A DNA stretch of 6,803 nt from Piscinibacter sp050175855 (GCF_050175855.1 NZ_JBFXIO010000291.1:1-6803); one strand, 5' to 3'. Counted from the stretch's first letter, positions 1 through 5,942 are shown. The notes: generated from the sequence alone by a model not told the origin. Translations and numbers: made by a program.

Positions 1-303
1 GCGCCGCACCTGCATCGTCAGGTAGGTCACGTTGGCGGCGCGCGCCACGCCGGGCAGTCCGAGCACACTGCGCACGGCGTCGTCGCGCAGGCTCGACGAT
101 TCCGCGTAAGGTCCCTGCGTGTCCTGCTGCACCACCCACAGGTCGGCGCCGCTGTTGTCGAGCAGCGCCCGCGCGTCGTCCACCATGCCGCGGTACACCC
201 CCGCCATGGTCAGGGTCACGCCGATCAGCAGGCCCAGGCCGATGCCGGTCAGCACGAACTTGCTCCAGGAGTGCAGGATGTCCCTGCCGGCCAGGCTGAT
301 CAC
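1..303 (-). CDS. ABC transporter permease, FtsX/MacB/DevC-like (N-terminal 101 residues, cut by the window edge)
   Basis: This is the inner-membrane permease of an efflux-type ABC transporter that would work with the adaptor encoded just upstream. The reading frame is open from 303 to the window edge, and the gene continues past position 1. The start is a GTG at 303-301 that overlaps the adaptor stop TGA (302-300) as GTGA, with AGGG about 8 bases upstream, which suggests translational coupling. The translation begins VISLAGRDILHSWSKF, then has one hydrophobic segment at about residues 16-36 (VLTGIGLGLLIGVTLTMAGV), then a soluble stretch with DLWVVQQD and a conserved-looking LPGVARAANV. One N-terminal membrane helix followed by a periplasmic domain is the expected layout of MacB/FtsX permeases, and the DLWV motif recalls the DevC branch. 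The remaining helices and the ATPase are outside the window. The substrate cannot be told. Confidence 0.82.
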   Translation of the reverse strand, partial: MISLAGRDILHSWSKFVLTGIGLGLLIGVTLTMAGVYRGMVDDARALLDNSGADLWVVQQDTQGPYAESSSLRDDAVRSVLGLPGVARAANVTYLTMQVRR

Positions 304-1490
304 GGCTGCCGCCCTGCGAGTGCGTCGACCACGGTGATGCGGCTGCGCTCGCCGAGTTCCTTCTCGCTGTGCACGACGACGGTCGTGCCGGGCTGCACGC
401 CGTCGAGCACCTGGACCTGGCCGCCCAGGCTCATCTGACCGATCCGAACGGGTGCGAAGCGCAAGGTGCCGGCGTCGATCACCCAGACCCCGGTCTGCGC
501 CTGCCGGTGCTTGATGGCGGCGTTGGGCAGCAGCACCGCCTTTGTGGTCGCCGGCAGCGACAAGGTCACCTCCGCCAGTTCGCCCACCGACAGGCCGGCG
601 GGCACCTGGTCGAAGCGGATCTGCGCCATGCGCTCTTCGGTCACGCTGTCGCTGAGGGCCTCGACGCGGGCGACCTTCCCTGGGAGGGGGTGGCCCGGGT
701 TCGAACGCAGCACGATCTGCGCAGGCAGGCCCACCGCCAGGCTGCCCGAGCGCGCCTGGTCCAGCCGCGCCTTGACCCACAACGACGAGGGCTCGATCAC
801 GCGCAGCACCGCCTGCCCGGCCACGACCGTCGAGCCAGGTTCGGCATCGCGGCTGGTGACCACGCCGTCGGCCGGCGCCAGCAGGCGCACGTTTGCTCGC
901 TGCTGGCGCAGGCCGGCGCGTTCGGCCGCCAGGCGCTGCTGGTCCTGCCGGGCTGCAACCAGGTTGGCTTCGGCAGCGGTGAGGAGGGCGTCGGCCGACG
1001 CCTGCTCCTGCAACCGGGCCTCGACCGCGCCGGTGCTGATGAAGTTCTGCCGGCCGAGCTCGACGTAGCGGCGCGCGTTGACAGCCGCGAGTTCCCTGCG
1101 CGCCTGGGCGTCGCGACGCTGCGCCTCTGCGGCGGCCATGGCGCTGCCCGCGCGGGCCACCGAGGCGTCGAGTGCGGCGGTGCGTTCATCCAGGTCCACT
1201 GGGTCCATTTCGGCCACCGGCTGGCCGGCTTTGACCGTGTCGCCCACATCGACAGTCACCGAACGCACCCGGCCGGCCGTGGTCGGCCCGATCAGGTAGC
1301 TGCGCCGGGCCTCGACCGTGCCGATGCCGAACAGTTGTGGGGTGATCTGGCCCTCGGCCGCCTGCACGACCGTGACGCGGGTCGGCGCCAACGGCCCGGA
1401 GCGCATGACCACGTAGCTCATCGCTGCTATCAGCAGGATGCCGAGCCCGATCAGCGCAAGCCGGCGCGTTCCGATCGATGAGGCTTTCAT
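300..1490 (-). CDS. HlyD/AcrA-type periplasmic adaptor (membrane fusion protein) of an efflux system
   Basis: This 396-residue protein should link an inner-membrane ABC permease to an outer-membrane channel. The start is an ATG at 1490 with a strong GGGGAGG (1501-1495) four bases upstream, inside the 3' end of tetR; it overlaps the tetR stop as ATGA. In order it shows an N-terminal anchor helix at about 11-28, the first half of a biotinyl-lipoyl domain at about 72-99 (AGRVRSVTVDVGDTVKAGQP), and a long Ala/Glu/Arg/Gln-rich alpha-hairpin at about 100-200. The second lipoyl half is at about 201-232 (LLAPADGVVTSRDAEPGS), followed by a beta-barrel to about 312 and a membrane-proximal domain to the C-terminus. 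The length is normal for the family. No lipobox Cys is present, so it is anchored by the helix. The pairing with an FtsX-like permease rather than an RND pump argues for an ABC tripartite exporter. The substrate is unknown. Confidence 0.9.
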   Translation of the reverse strand: MKASSIGTRRLALIGLGILLIAAMSYVVMRSGPLAPTRVTVVQAAEGQITPQLFGIGTVEARRSYLIGPTTAGRVRSVTVDVGDTVKAGQPVAEMDPVDLDERTAALDASVARAGSAMAAAEAQRRDAQARRELAAVNARRYVELGRQNFISTGAVEARLQEQASADALLTAAEANLVAARQDQQRLAAERAGLRQQRANVRLLAPADGVVTSRDAEPGSTVVAGQAVLRVIEPSSLWVKARLDQARSGSLAVGLPAQIVLRSNPGHPLPGKVARVEALSDSVTEERMAQIRFDQVPAGLSVGELAEVTLSLPATTKAVLLPNAAIKHRQAQTGVWVIDAGTLRFAPVRIGQMSLGGQVQVLDGVQPGTTVVVHSEKELGERSRITVVDALAGRQP

Positions 1491-2086
1491 CGCGCCTCCC
1501 CGAGACCGCGCCGGTAGAGGGCGAAGATGGCGTTGGCCTGCTGGCGCATGGCCGCGGGTTTGCCGGTCAGCATCGATTGCATGACAAGACCCTGGATCAG
1601 GCCGATGAAGCTGGTGGCGGCAGCCTCGGGGTCCAGGTCCGCGCTGACCTGTCGCTGTTCGATCGATTCGGCCAGTTGGCCGAGCAGCAGCTTGCGGTAG
1701 CCCTGGAGCACGCCACGCACCTCGAGCTTGGCCGCTGAGTCAGCAGGTTGCTGGAGCTCGTGGAAGATGAACCGAGGCACGCCCGGATGCGCGATGACGA
1801 ACTCGACGTGCGCGCGGAACATCCCGGCCAGCGCGTCCACCGGCGTGGCGGCCTCTTCCGCAGCGGCCCGAACCTTGTGCAGCAGGGTTTCGCGGACCCA
1901 GCGCATGGCAGCCAGCCAGATGGCGTCCTTGGTGGGGAAGTGCTTGAAGACCGCACCCTGCGTGACGCCGATCGCCGTGGCGATATCGGCAGTGGTGATC
2001 AGCGCCGGGCTGCTTTCGCACGCCAGACGCAAGGCGGCCTCGACGATCTCGACCTGGCGTTCTTCGGTGGAGAGACGGGTCTGCAT
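1487..2086 (-). CDS. TetR/AcrR-family transcriptional repressor, first gene of the efflux operon
   Basis: This 199-residue one-component repressor has the usual two-part layout. The DNA-binding domain is at about residues 10-55, with the helix-turn-helix TTADIATAIGVTQGAVFKHF at 31-50 and the family hallmark of an aromatic residue and Phe at the end of the recognition helix. The C-terminal ligand and dimer domain carries HVEFVIAHPGVPRFIFHEL at 93-111 and GLIQGLVMQ at 162-170, typical of AcrR-like regulators beside efflux genes. The start ATG at 2086-2084 has no recognisable Shine-Dalgarno sequence upstream, unlike the adaptor gene. Its stop overlaps the adaptor start by four bases, so the repressor is co-transcribed with its target genes. 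It most likely represses its own operon through the inverted repeat at 2101-2126. The inducer cannot be read from the sequence. Confidence 0.92.
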   Translation of the reverse strand: MQTRLSTEERQVEIVEAALRLACESSPALITTADIATAIGVTQGAVFKHFPTKDAIWLAAMRWVRETLLHKVRAAAEEAATPVDALAGMFRAHVEFVIAHPGVPRFIFHELQQPADSAAKLEVRGVLQGYRKLLLGQLAESIEQRQVSADLDPEAAATSFIGLIQGLVMQSMLTGKPAAMRQQANAIFALYRRGLGEAR

Positions 2087-2100
2087 AGTGGTCGCGGCGT

Positions 2101-2126
2101 GTGGTAAGTCATCAACTACTTACCAC
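2101..2126. promoter_or_regulatory. Probable TetR operator: perfect 9-bp inverted repeat
   Basis: GTGGTAAGT (2101-2109) and ACTTACCAC (2118-2126) are perfect inverted copies separated by 8 bases, with half-site centres 17 bp apart. The repeat begins 14 bases upstream of the tetR start codon. Its right arm overlaps the end of the probable tetR -10 and its body covers the expected start site, so a bound repressor would block transcription. The symmetry is seen directly; the assignment to this TetR rests on position and family habit. Confidence 0.75.
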
Positions 2127-2130
2127 TATA
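2125..2130 (-). promoter_or_regulatory. Probable -10 element of the tetR-adaptor-permease operon
   Basis: Read on the minus strand this is TATAGT, five of six matches to the sigma-70 -10 consensus, about 38 bases upstream of the tetR start codon. No good -35 is visible at the usual distance. The predicted start lies near 2118, inside the inverted repeat. The plus strand carries TATACT at 2127-2132, so a weak divergent promoter toward the DUF302 remnant is also possible. Confidence 0.5.
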
Positions 2131-2263
2131 CTCCGACTACGAAATACCCTGCGATGTATCGGCAAATGCGCGTCAGCCGCCACTGCGCGACAGCGGGTAT
2201 ATGCACCTGTCGGTACGGCAGGCTGCCCCTTGCTCCCGGCCACAACGCCTCGAGAGGTCTGAC

Positions 2264-2520
2264 ATGTACGGATTCGCCACCACACTCACGGGACTGTCCT
2301 TCGACGACGCCTTGGCCAAGACCACGGTGGCACTCAAGGCCTGGGGTTCGGCGTGCTGAGCGACATCGATGTCCAGCGCGCGATCAAGGAGGGGCTCGGC
2401 ACCGACATACTGCCCTACCGCATCTTGGGCGCCTGAAATCCGCCGCTGGCGCATCAGACCCTGCAGGCCGAGCCGGACGTCGGTCTGCTGCTGCCGTGCA
2501 ATGTGATCGTCCGCGAGGAG
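2264..2520 (+). pseudogene. DUF302-family protein remnant: frameshift, in-frame stop and lost 3' end
   Basis: The start ATG at 2264 has an AGAGG ribosome-binding site about 7 bases upstream. The translation opens MYGFATTLTGLSFDDALAKT, like DUF302 proteins of about 130 residues whose function is not established. After residue 26 a missing base (near 2340-2346) shifts the frame, and the original frame ends at TGA 2357-2359. The family sequence resumes in the next frame with GFGVLSDIDVQRAIKE and PYRILGA. It then meets TGA at 2434-2436 exactly where the conserved Cys-Asn-Pro motif should have Cys (TGC to TGA), followed by NPPLAH and VGLLLPCNVIVREE. After that the similarity stops and a transporter remnant begins. 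Three independent lesions make expression of a working protein very unlikely. The family assignment comes from recalled conserved motifs. Confidence 0.8.
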
Positions 2521-2521
2521 G

Positions 2522-3016
2522 CTCGCCTTTTTCTATCCACTGGTAGGCAGTTCGCCCTTGTTGATCGCCGGGTGGAGCCTGCTGTTCTTCGGCGAGTCGC
2601 TGGGAGCATTGGCCTGGACCGGCATCGCCATCAGCGTTCTGGGACTGGTGGCGATGGCCCTCATGGCGCGCGGCAACGACGAGAGCAAGGCATTGCCCTG
2701 GACGCTGCTGGCCATGCTGGCCATGACGGGGCGACTGCGACGCAGCGCGGGCCGGTGGATGCCCAGGGCCCGACCAGGTGCCATGGCACTGCTGGTGGGC
2801 AGTCTGTGCGTCGGCCTGGCCTACGCCCTGGTCATCCACGCCATGCGCACGCTGCCAGCGGCCGAGGTGGTGGCCTACACCAACACCGGCATCGTGCTGG
2901 CGACCGTGATGTCGCTGCTCGTGTTCCGCGAGCGTATGCAGTGGCGGCAGCGGGCCGTGGCGGCCGGCGTGGTCTGTGCGGGGCTGGCCTGCATCGGGGT
3001 GGGGCGGGCGCTGTAG
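2522..3016 (+). pseudogene. EamA/DMT-superfamily transporter remnant (C-terminal part, internally deleted)
   Basis: In the frame ending at TAG 3014-3016 the translation reads LAFFYPLVGSSPLLIAGW onward through several hydrophobic segments to IGVGRAL. These match the middle and C-terminal part of a ten-helix EamA/DMT inner-membrane metabolite exporter, including helix pairs near VGSLCVGLAYALVIHAM and EVVAYTNTGIVLATVMS and the FRER motif before the last helix. The first three helices are missing, because the frame emerges directly from the DUF302 remnant at about 2513-2525. A second, in-frame deletion is suspected near 2725-2735, where LAMLAMTG runs straight into LRRSAGRW and about one helix is absent. 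No good start codon follows the GAGGAGG at 2515-2521; the first candidate is a TTG at 2558. The remnant could be translated, but is unlikely to transport anything. Confidence 0.75.
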
Positions 3017-3057
3017 GGGCGAGGGTCCGCCTGCGCTGGCGCGGCCTTGGGTGCTGG

Positions 3058-3984
3058 TCAGGCCTCGTGCCGCCCCTGGTCAGCCTTGCGCCAGTCCCGA
3101 GGCGCCACACCGTAGCGCTGCTTGAAGGCCTTGGACAGCGCCGTGGCGCTGCCGTAGCCCACCGCATCGGCCACGGCCTTGAGCAGTCCGCCCGCGCGCA
3201 GCTCGGACATGGCCAGCGTCAATCGCCAGTCGGCGAGGTAGCCCGCCGGGGTGGCGCCGGTGGCCTGCTTGAAGGCCACGGCAAACGCGGTGCGCGACAT
3301 GCCGGCCTGCGCTGCCATGCGCTCCAGCGACCAGGTCTCGGCAGGCGCCGCGTGCAGCGCAACGAGCAGCCTGGCCAGCCGCGGATCCGCCAACCCTGAA
3401 ATGAGGCCGCTGCCGATGCCGGCCGCGCCCGGGTGGTCGATCAGCCAGCGCAGCAGCTGGATCAGCACGACCTCGAACAGGCGGTCGGCCAGCAGCCGCG
3501 AGCCGCAGCGCACGCGGTCGGTCTCGGCAAACAGCAGGTCCAGCGCCGGCTGCAGGCCATCGACCTGATCCAGGGGGACGAGCACCAGGGCCGGCAGCGC
3601 GGCCACCAGCGGGTTGTGCTCGGCACCATCGAAGTCGAGCGTCGCACAGGTGAAATCCGAACCGTCGCGCGGTGGGTTGTGGAAGGTGTGCGCCACCGGC
3701 CGGGGGTAGAGCATCAACGTCGGCTCGTGCACGACAACGCGGCGCTTGAGGCCTTGCGCCCGGCCGTGGGTCACGACCAGCTCGCCCCGCCGAAGCACGT
3801 GCAGGAAGGCGCGGCCCGGCTTCGCCTCGAAGGCCGTCGTGCCGCACAGCGCGCCGGCGTGGAACAGGTGGGCGCGGACGCGGAAGCGGTCCAGCAGGCC
3901 GGAGAGACGATCGATGGACGGTGGTGCCGCGCTACCGGCAGTCTTGAACGATGGATTGCTTTTTACGTACGCCACAGCACCCAT
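3058..3984 (-). CDS. AraC-family transcriptional regulator with N-terminal cupin-type domain
   Basis: This 308-residue regulator is divergent from the protoglobin operon and is its most likely controller. The N-terminal region (about 20-200) starts with DRLSGLLDRFRVRAHLFHAG and has the beta-rich pattern of the AraC cupin-type sensor domain (Cupin_6 style). The C-terminal HTH_18-type double helix-turn-helix spans about 218-300: WSLERMAAQAGMSRTAF forms the first unit, and AVADAVGYGSATALSKAFKQ followed by YGVAPRDW the second, the standard AraC signature. The frame is open to an upstream ATG at 4104, but that would overlap the divergent protoglobin gene by 32 bases and add 40 residues unlike the family. 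I therefore chose the ATG at 3984; no clear ribosome-binding site confirms it, and a later start near DRLSGLL is possible. The effector is unknown. Confidence 0.88.
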   Translation of the reverse strand: MGAVAYVKSNPSFKTAGSAAPPSIDRLSGLLDRFRVRAHLFHAGALCGTTAFEAKPGRAFLHVLRRGELVVTHGRAQGLKRRVVVHEPTLMLYPRPVAHTFHNPPRDGSDFTCATLDFDGAEHNPLVAALPALVLVPLDQVDGLQPALDLLFAETDRVRCGSRLLADRLFEVVLIQLLRWLIDHPGAAGIGSGLISGLADPRLARLLVALHAAPAETWSLERMAAQAGMSRTAFAVAFKQATGATPAGYLADWRLTLAMSELRAGGLLKAVADAVGYGSATALSKAFKQRYGVAPRDWRKADQGRHEA

Positions 3985-4042
3985 GGTACAGGCTCTGTGG
4001 ACACACTGGCTGCGTTGCGCAACGACATCCGGGTCCTGTACC
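3985..4042. promoter_or_regulatory. araC-protoglobin divergent control region with palindromes
   Basis: This short divergent intergenic stretch holds two symmetric elements. CGTTGCGCAACG at 4013-4024 is a perfect 12-bp palindrome. GGTACAGG at 3985-3992 and CCTGTACC at 4035-4042 are perfect 8-bp inverted copies flanking it. Both are candidate sites for the AraC-type protein or another regulator. A TTGCGC (4015-4020) lies 17 bases before GTACCC (4038-4043), a poor sigma-70 fit toward the protoglobin gene; I see no convincing -35/-10 pair in either direction, which would suit an activator-dependent promoter. Confidence 0.45.
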
Positions 4043-4072
4043 CGTCCCATCCCAAGACACGAGGAGTTGTTC

Positions 4073-4732
4073 ATGAAGATGCTGAAACTGCTGCTTGCGG
4101 CCACCTCGCTCGGTGTGGTCGCGGATGCCGGAGCGGCTCCGCCGCGCCGTGACGTGCCCGGCTATGCGCTGGGCCAGGCAACGCTGGCCCGGGCACCCTA
4201 TTCGATGGCCGACCTCACGGCACTGCAGAAGTCGATGCTGTTCGGTGCCGACGACGTGGCCGCGTTGCGCCAGAGCAAGGCCATCCTGGCCGACCAGACC
4301 GAGGCCATCCTCGATGTCTGGTACGGCTTTGTGGCCTCGACTCCCGAACTGGTGGTGTTCTTCGGCGACACCCGCAGCGGCCAGCCCGACGCCAACTACC
4401 TGGGCGCCGTGCGCAAGCGATTTGCGCTGTGGATCCTGGACACTGCCGATGCCACCTACGACCAGGCTTGGCTCGACTGGCAGTACGAGATCGGCCTGCG
4501 CCACAATCGGTTGAAGAAGAACAAGACCGACGGCGCGCATGGCCCGGCCCAGGTGGACTTCCGCTACCTGCCGGCGCTGACCATCCCCATCACCACGACG
4601 CTCAAGCCCTTCCTGGCCAAGAAGGGCGCTTCGGTTGCGGACGTCGAGAGGATGCACGCAGCTTGGGTGAAGGCCGTGCTGATGCAGGCCATCCTGTGGA
4701 GCCACCCGTACATCAAGGATGGGGAGTTCTGA
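4073..4732 (+). CDS. Protoglobin-family haem protein with an N-terminal signal peptide
   Basis: This 219-residue protein matches the single-domain protoglobins of archaea and bacteria (PF11563 type), which bind haem and react with O2, CO and NO. The ATG at 4073 follows GAGGAG (4061-4066) at good spacing. Residues 1-21 look like a Sec signal peptide: MKMLK, a hydrophobic core LLLAATSLGVVA, then an A-G-A cleavage site. The mature part starts with the protoglobin N-terminal loop (DVPGY at 27-31). It continues with ILDVWYGFVAS (79-89), RKRFALWILDT (114-124), WQYEIGLRHNRLKKN (136-150), RYLPALTIPIT, LKPFLAKKG and ILWSHPY. His144 is the expected proximal haem ligand, and Trp83/Tyr84 match the distal B-helix Trp/Tyr pair of the Methanosarcina protein. 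Leu169 stands where that protein has a distal Phe. The stop overlaps the next gene by one base, so the two are co-translated. The physiological role is not established; gas sensing, NO or O2 handling, or redox chemistry are all possible. Confidence 0.88.
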   Translation: MKMLKLLLAATSLGVVADAGAAPPRRDVPGYALGQATLARAPYSMADLTALQKSMLFGADDVAALRQSKAILADQTEAILDVWYGFVASTPELVVFFGDTRSGQPDANYLGAVRKRFALWILDTADATYDQAWLDWQYEIGLRHNRLKKNKTDGAHGPAQVDFRYLPALTIPITTTLKPFLAKKGASVADVERMHAAWVKAVLMQAILWSHPYIKDGEF

Positions 4733-5334
4733 TGCCGTCGCCTGCGACGCCGCGGCGTGCGGGCACCGAGTCGCCAGCCGGGCAGTCCACTGGGCTGCCC
4801 GGCTGGCAGATCTCGCACTGGTTCAACACCACGACGCGCATCGATCTGGACGACCTTCGGGGGCGCGTTGTGCTGATCCATGCGTTCCAGATGCTGTGCC
4901 CGGCGTGCGTGGCGCACGGCCTGCCCCAGGCGCTGCGTGTGCATGAGGTGTTTCAGGGCGAGGCCGTGACGGTCATTGGGCTGCACACGGTGTTCGAGCA
5001 TCGCGAGGTGATGGGGTCACCGGCCTTGCAGGCCTTCATCCACGAGTACCGATTGCCATTCCCGATTGGCATCGACCAGGCAGACGAGACTGGACCGCTG
5101 CCTGTGACCATGTCGCAGTGGGGTCTGCGTGGCACGCCGAGTGTCGTGCTGCTCGATCGGCAGGGCCGCGCGAGACTGCACCGCTTTGGGGTTGTCGACG
5201 ATCTGGTGCTGGGCGCAGCGATCGGGCAGTTGCTGGCCGAAAGTCCGGCGGTCGCTGCCTCGGTGCTCCCAGATCGCGTCGGAACTGGCAAGGCACGGCC
5301 AGCATGCGACGGCGAGGGCTGTGTGTCGCAGTAA
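4732..5334 (+). CDS. TlpA/AhpC-TSA-type thioredoxin-fold protein with CPAC motif
   Basis: This 200-residue protein is predicted to be a thiol-disulfide oxidoreductase or redoxin. The ATG at 4732 shares its A with the protoglobin stop (TGATG), and GGGGAG at 4721-4726 provides the ribosome-binding site, so it forms an operon with that gene. After a Pro/Ser-rich 20-residue start it shows WQISHWFN, then DLRGRVVLIHAFQMLCPACVAHGLPQ with the active-site pair Cys56 and Cys59. VTVIGLHTVFEH and the region FPIGIDQ follow, then the cis-Pro loop RGTPSVVLLDRQG (Pro136), all standard thioredoxin-fold landmarks of TlpA-like proteins. The AhpC-style single peroxidatic Cys layout is not seen. There is no signal peptide or membrane helix, so it looks cytoplasmic even though its partner appears exported. 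The C-terminus adds a second Cys pair (ACDGEGC, Cys192 and Cys197), which could relay electrons or bind metal. Confidence 0.85.
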   Translation: MPSPATPRRAGTESPAGQSTGLPGWQISHWFNTTTRIDLDDLRGRVVLIHAFQMLCPACVAHGLPQALRVHEVFQGEAVTVIGLHTVFEHREVMGSPALQAFIHEYRLPFPIGIDQADETGPLPVTMSQWGLRGTPSVVLLDRQGRARLHRFGVVDDLVLGAAIGQLLAESPAVAASVLPDRVGTGKARPACDGEGCVSQ

Positions 5335-5600
5335 CGCCAACACTCACGTCGACGGCCTGTCCCTCGGAAGGTGGAATTGCCGCCGCCAAGTGCCTTCGTA
5401 CGAGCTTGCAGCCCGCCGTGCGGTGCACGTAGTACCCGCAATCCTCCAGAGTTGACATAAACATTATCGGGACTCGGTCTCCCTGCTGCGGATGTCTGCT
5501 CTTCAAGCGACCGTACTTCAGCAATGGGTCGGTTCCGGCCAGCCAACTTGACGAACAGGCCGCCATAGACCGGTCATTGGCCTCCGGCCCGATGCACGCC
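5335..5600. other. Gene-free interval between the thioredoxin gene and the transposon-associated genes
   Basis: No convincing gene, RNA or terminator is seen here. Open frames exist on both strands, but they lack ribosome-binding sites and domain motifs. The stretch at about 5520-5590, with repeated CCGG/GGCC-rich words and a GGTCATTGGCC, resembles degenerate intergenic repeats that I recall from betaproteobacterial genomes; this is an impression only. An AT-rich patch at 5452-5470 (TTGACATAAACATTATC) stands out from the GC-rich surroundings and contains a perfect TTGACA, but no matching -10 follows at the right distance. Confidence 0.4.
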
Positions 5601-5638
5601 GGGGCGCAAGTACCGTCAGTTCGAAGCAAACTCGTCGC
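5601..5638. repeat. Candidate left terminal inverted repeat of the Tn3-family element
   Basis: Tn3-family transposons usually begin with a terminal repeat of about 38 bp starting GGGG. The GGGG at 5601-5604 is the only one on the plus strand between the end of the thioredoxin gene and the end of tnpA, and it sits just beyond the toxin gene, where an end would be expected. The following bases (CGCAAGTACCGTCAG) were not matched to a specific known end, and the opposite end is outside the window. If correct, the toxin stop codon (5616-5618) lies inside the repeat. Confidence 0.3.
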
Positions 5639-5942
5639 CCAAGATCGCGGCGATGTCCTGGCGCTCGCCCAGCAGCCGGACCACATCCAGGTACTCCCCG
5701 AGTTCGAAGTAGCACCAGAGCAGCGGGAACTTCGAGACCCGCCAGGTCCGAAGCCCTGGAATACCAAGGAGCTTTCCGAGCGTCGGCGAGCCGATCCCTG
5801 GGTCGAGTTCGATCTGGTCAAGCGCGGCGTTGGTGGCGTTGGCCAGCTTCACGGCCACGCGGGTGCCACCCTCCTTGCGGTAGTAACGGACTTCGCCCTG
5901 CTGATCGCGCAGCGCCTGCGGGCGCAGAACTGCAGGCTTCAA
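5616..5942 (-). CDS. ParE/RelE-superfamily toxin of a type II toxin-antitoxin pair
   Basis: The 108-residue product fits the ParE-like toxin family, whose members poison gyrase or otherwise stop growth. The start is best placed at TTG 5942-5940, which overlaps the antitoxin stop TGA (5941-5939) as TTGA; a GGCGAG lies a few bases upstream. The frame stays open further upstream, but there it only shadows the antitoxin gene. The N-terminal half holds EVRYYRKEGGTRVAVKLANA, a helical region with ALDQIELDPGIGS. The C-terminal half has the family core in order: LGIPGLRTWRVSKFPLLWCYF (about 59-79), then EYLDVVRLLGERQDIAAIL (about 83-101), ending in DEFASN. The length is normal. The toxin follows the antitoxin with coupled translation, the standard order for ParDE. 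Confidence 0.85.
   Translation of the reverse strand: MKPAVLRPQALRDQQGEVRYYRKEGGTRVAVKLANATNAALDQIELDPGIGSPTLGKLLGIPGLRTWRVSKFPLLWCYFELGEYLDVVRLLGERQDIAAILGDEFASN

Noticed and set aside
369..1481. Long plus-strand open frame (370 codons) opposite the adaptor gene
   Set aside because: It is antisense to a clear HlyD-type gene; its His/Gly/Arg-rich translation has no domain pattern, as expected for a GC-rich shadow frame.
3017..3057. GC-rich bases between the convergent EamA remnant and AraC gene as a terminator
   Set aside because: The only self-complementary piece (GCGCTGGCGC) has too small a loop, and no T-run follows.
2503..3399. Plus-strand open frame of 298 codons running through the EamA remnant into the AraC gene
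   Set aside because: Only its first few codons are real (DUF302 tail). The rest is low-complexity Gly/Arg/Ala sequence out of frame with the transporter and antisense to the AraC regulator.
3746..4072. Upstream extension of the protoglobin frame to 3746
   Set aside because: It is antisense to the AraC gene; the ATG at 4073 has a good ribosome-binding site and begins a clean signal peptide.
3985..4104. N-terminal 40-residue extension of the AraC regulator to an ATG at 4104
   Set aside because: It would overlap the divergent protoglobin gene and swallow the whole control region, and the extra residues do not look like the family.
3932..4705. Minus-strand open frame of 257 codons opposite the protoglobin
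   Set aside because: The plus strand encodes an unambiguous protoglobin; the minus translation shows no domain.
5036..5821. Minus-strand open frame of 261 codons crossing the gap, the toxin and the thioredoxin gene
   Set aside because: It overlaps two well-supported genes in other frames and has no recognisable domain. The piece after ATG 5463 is curious, but has no supporting signal beyond a chance start.
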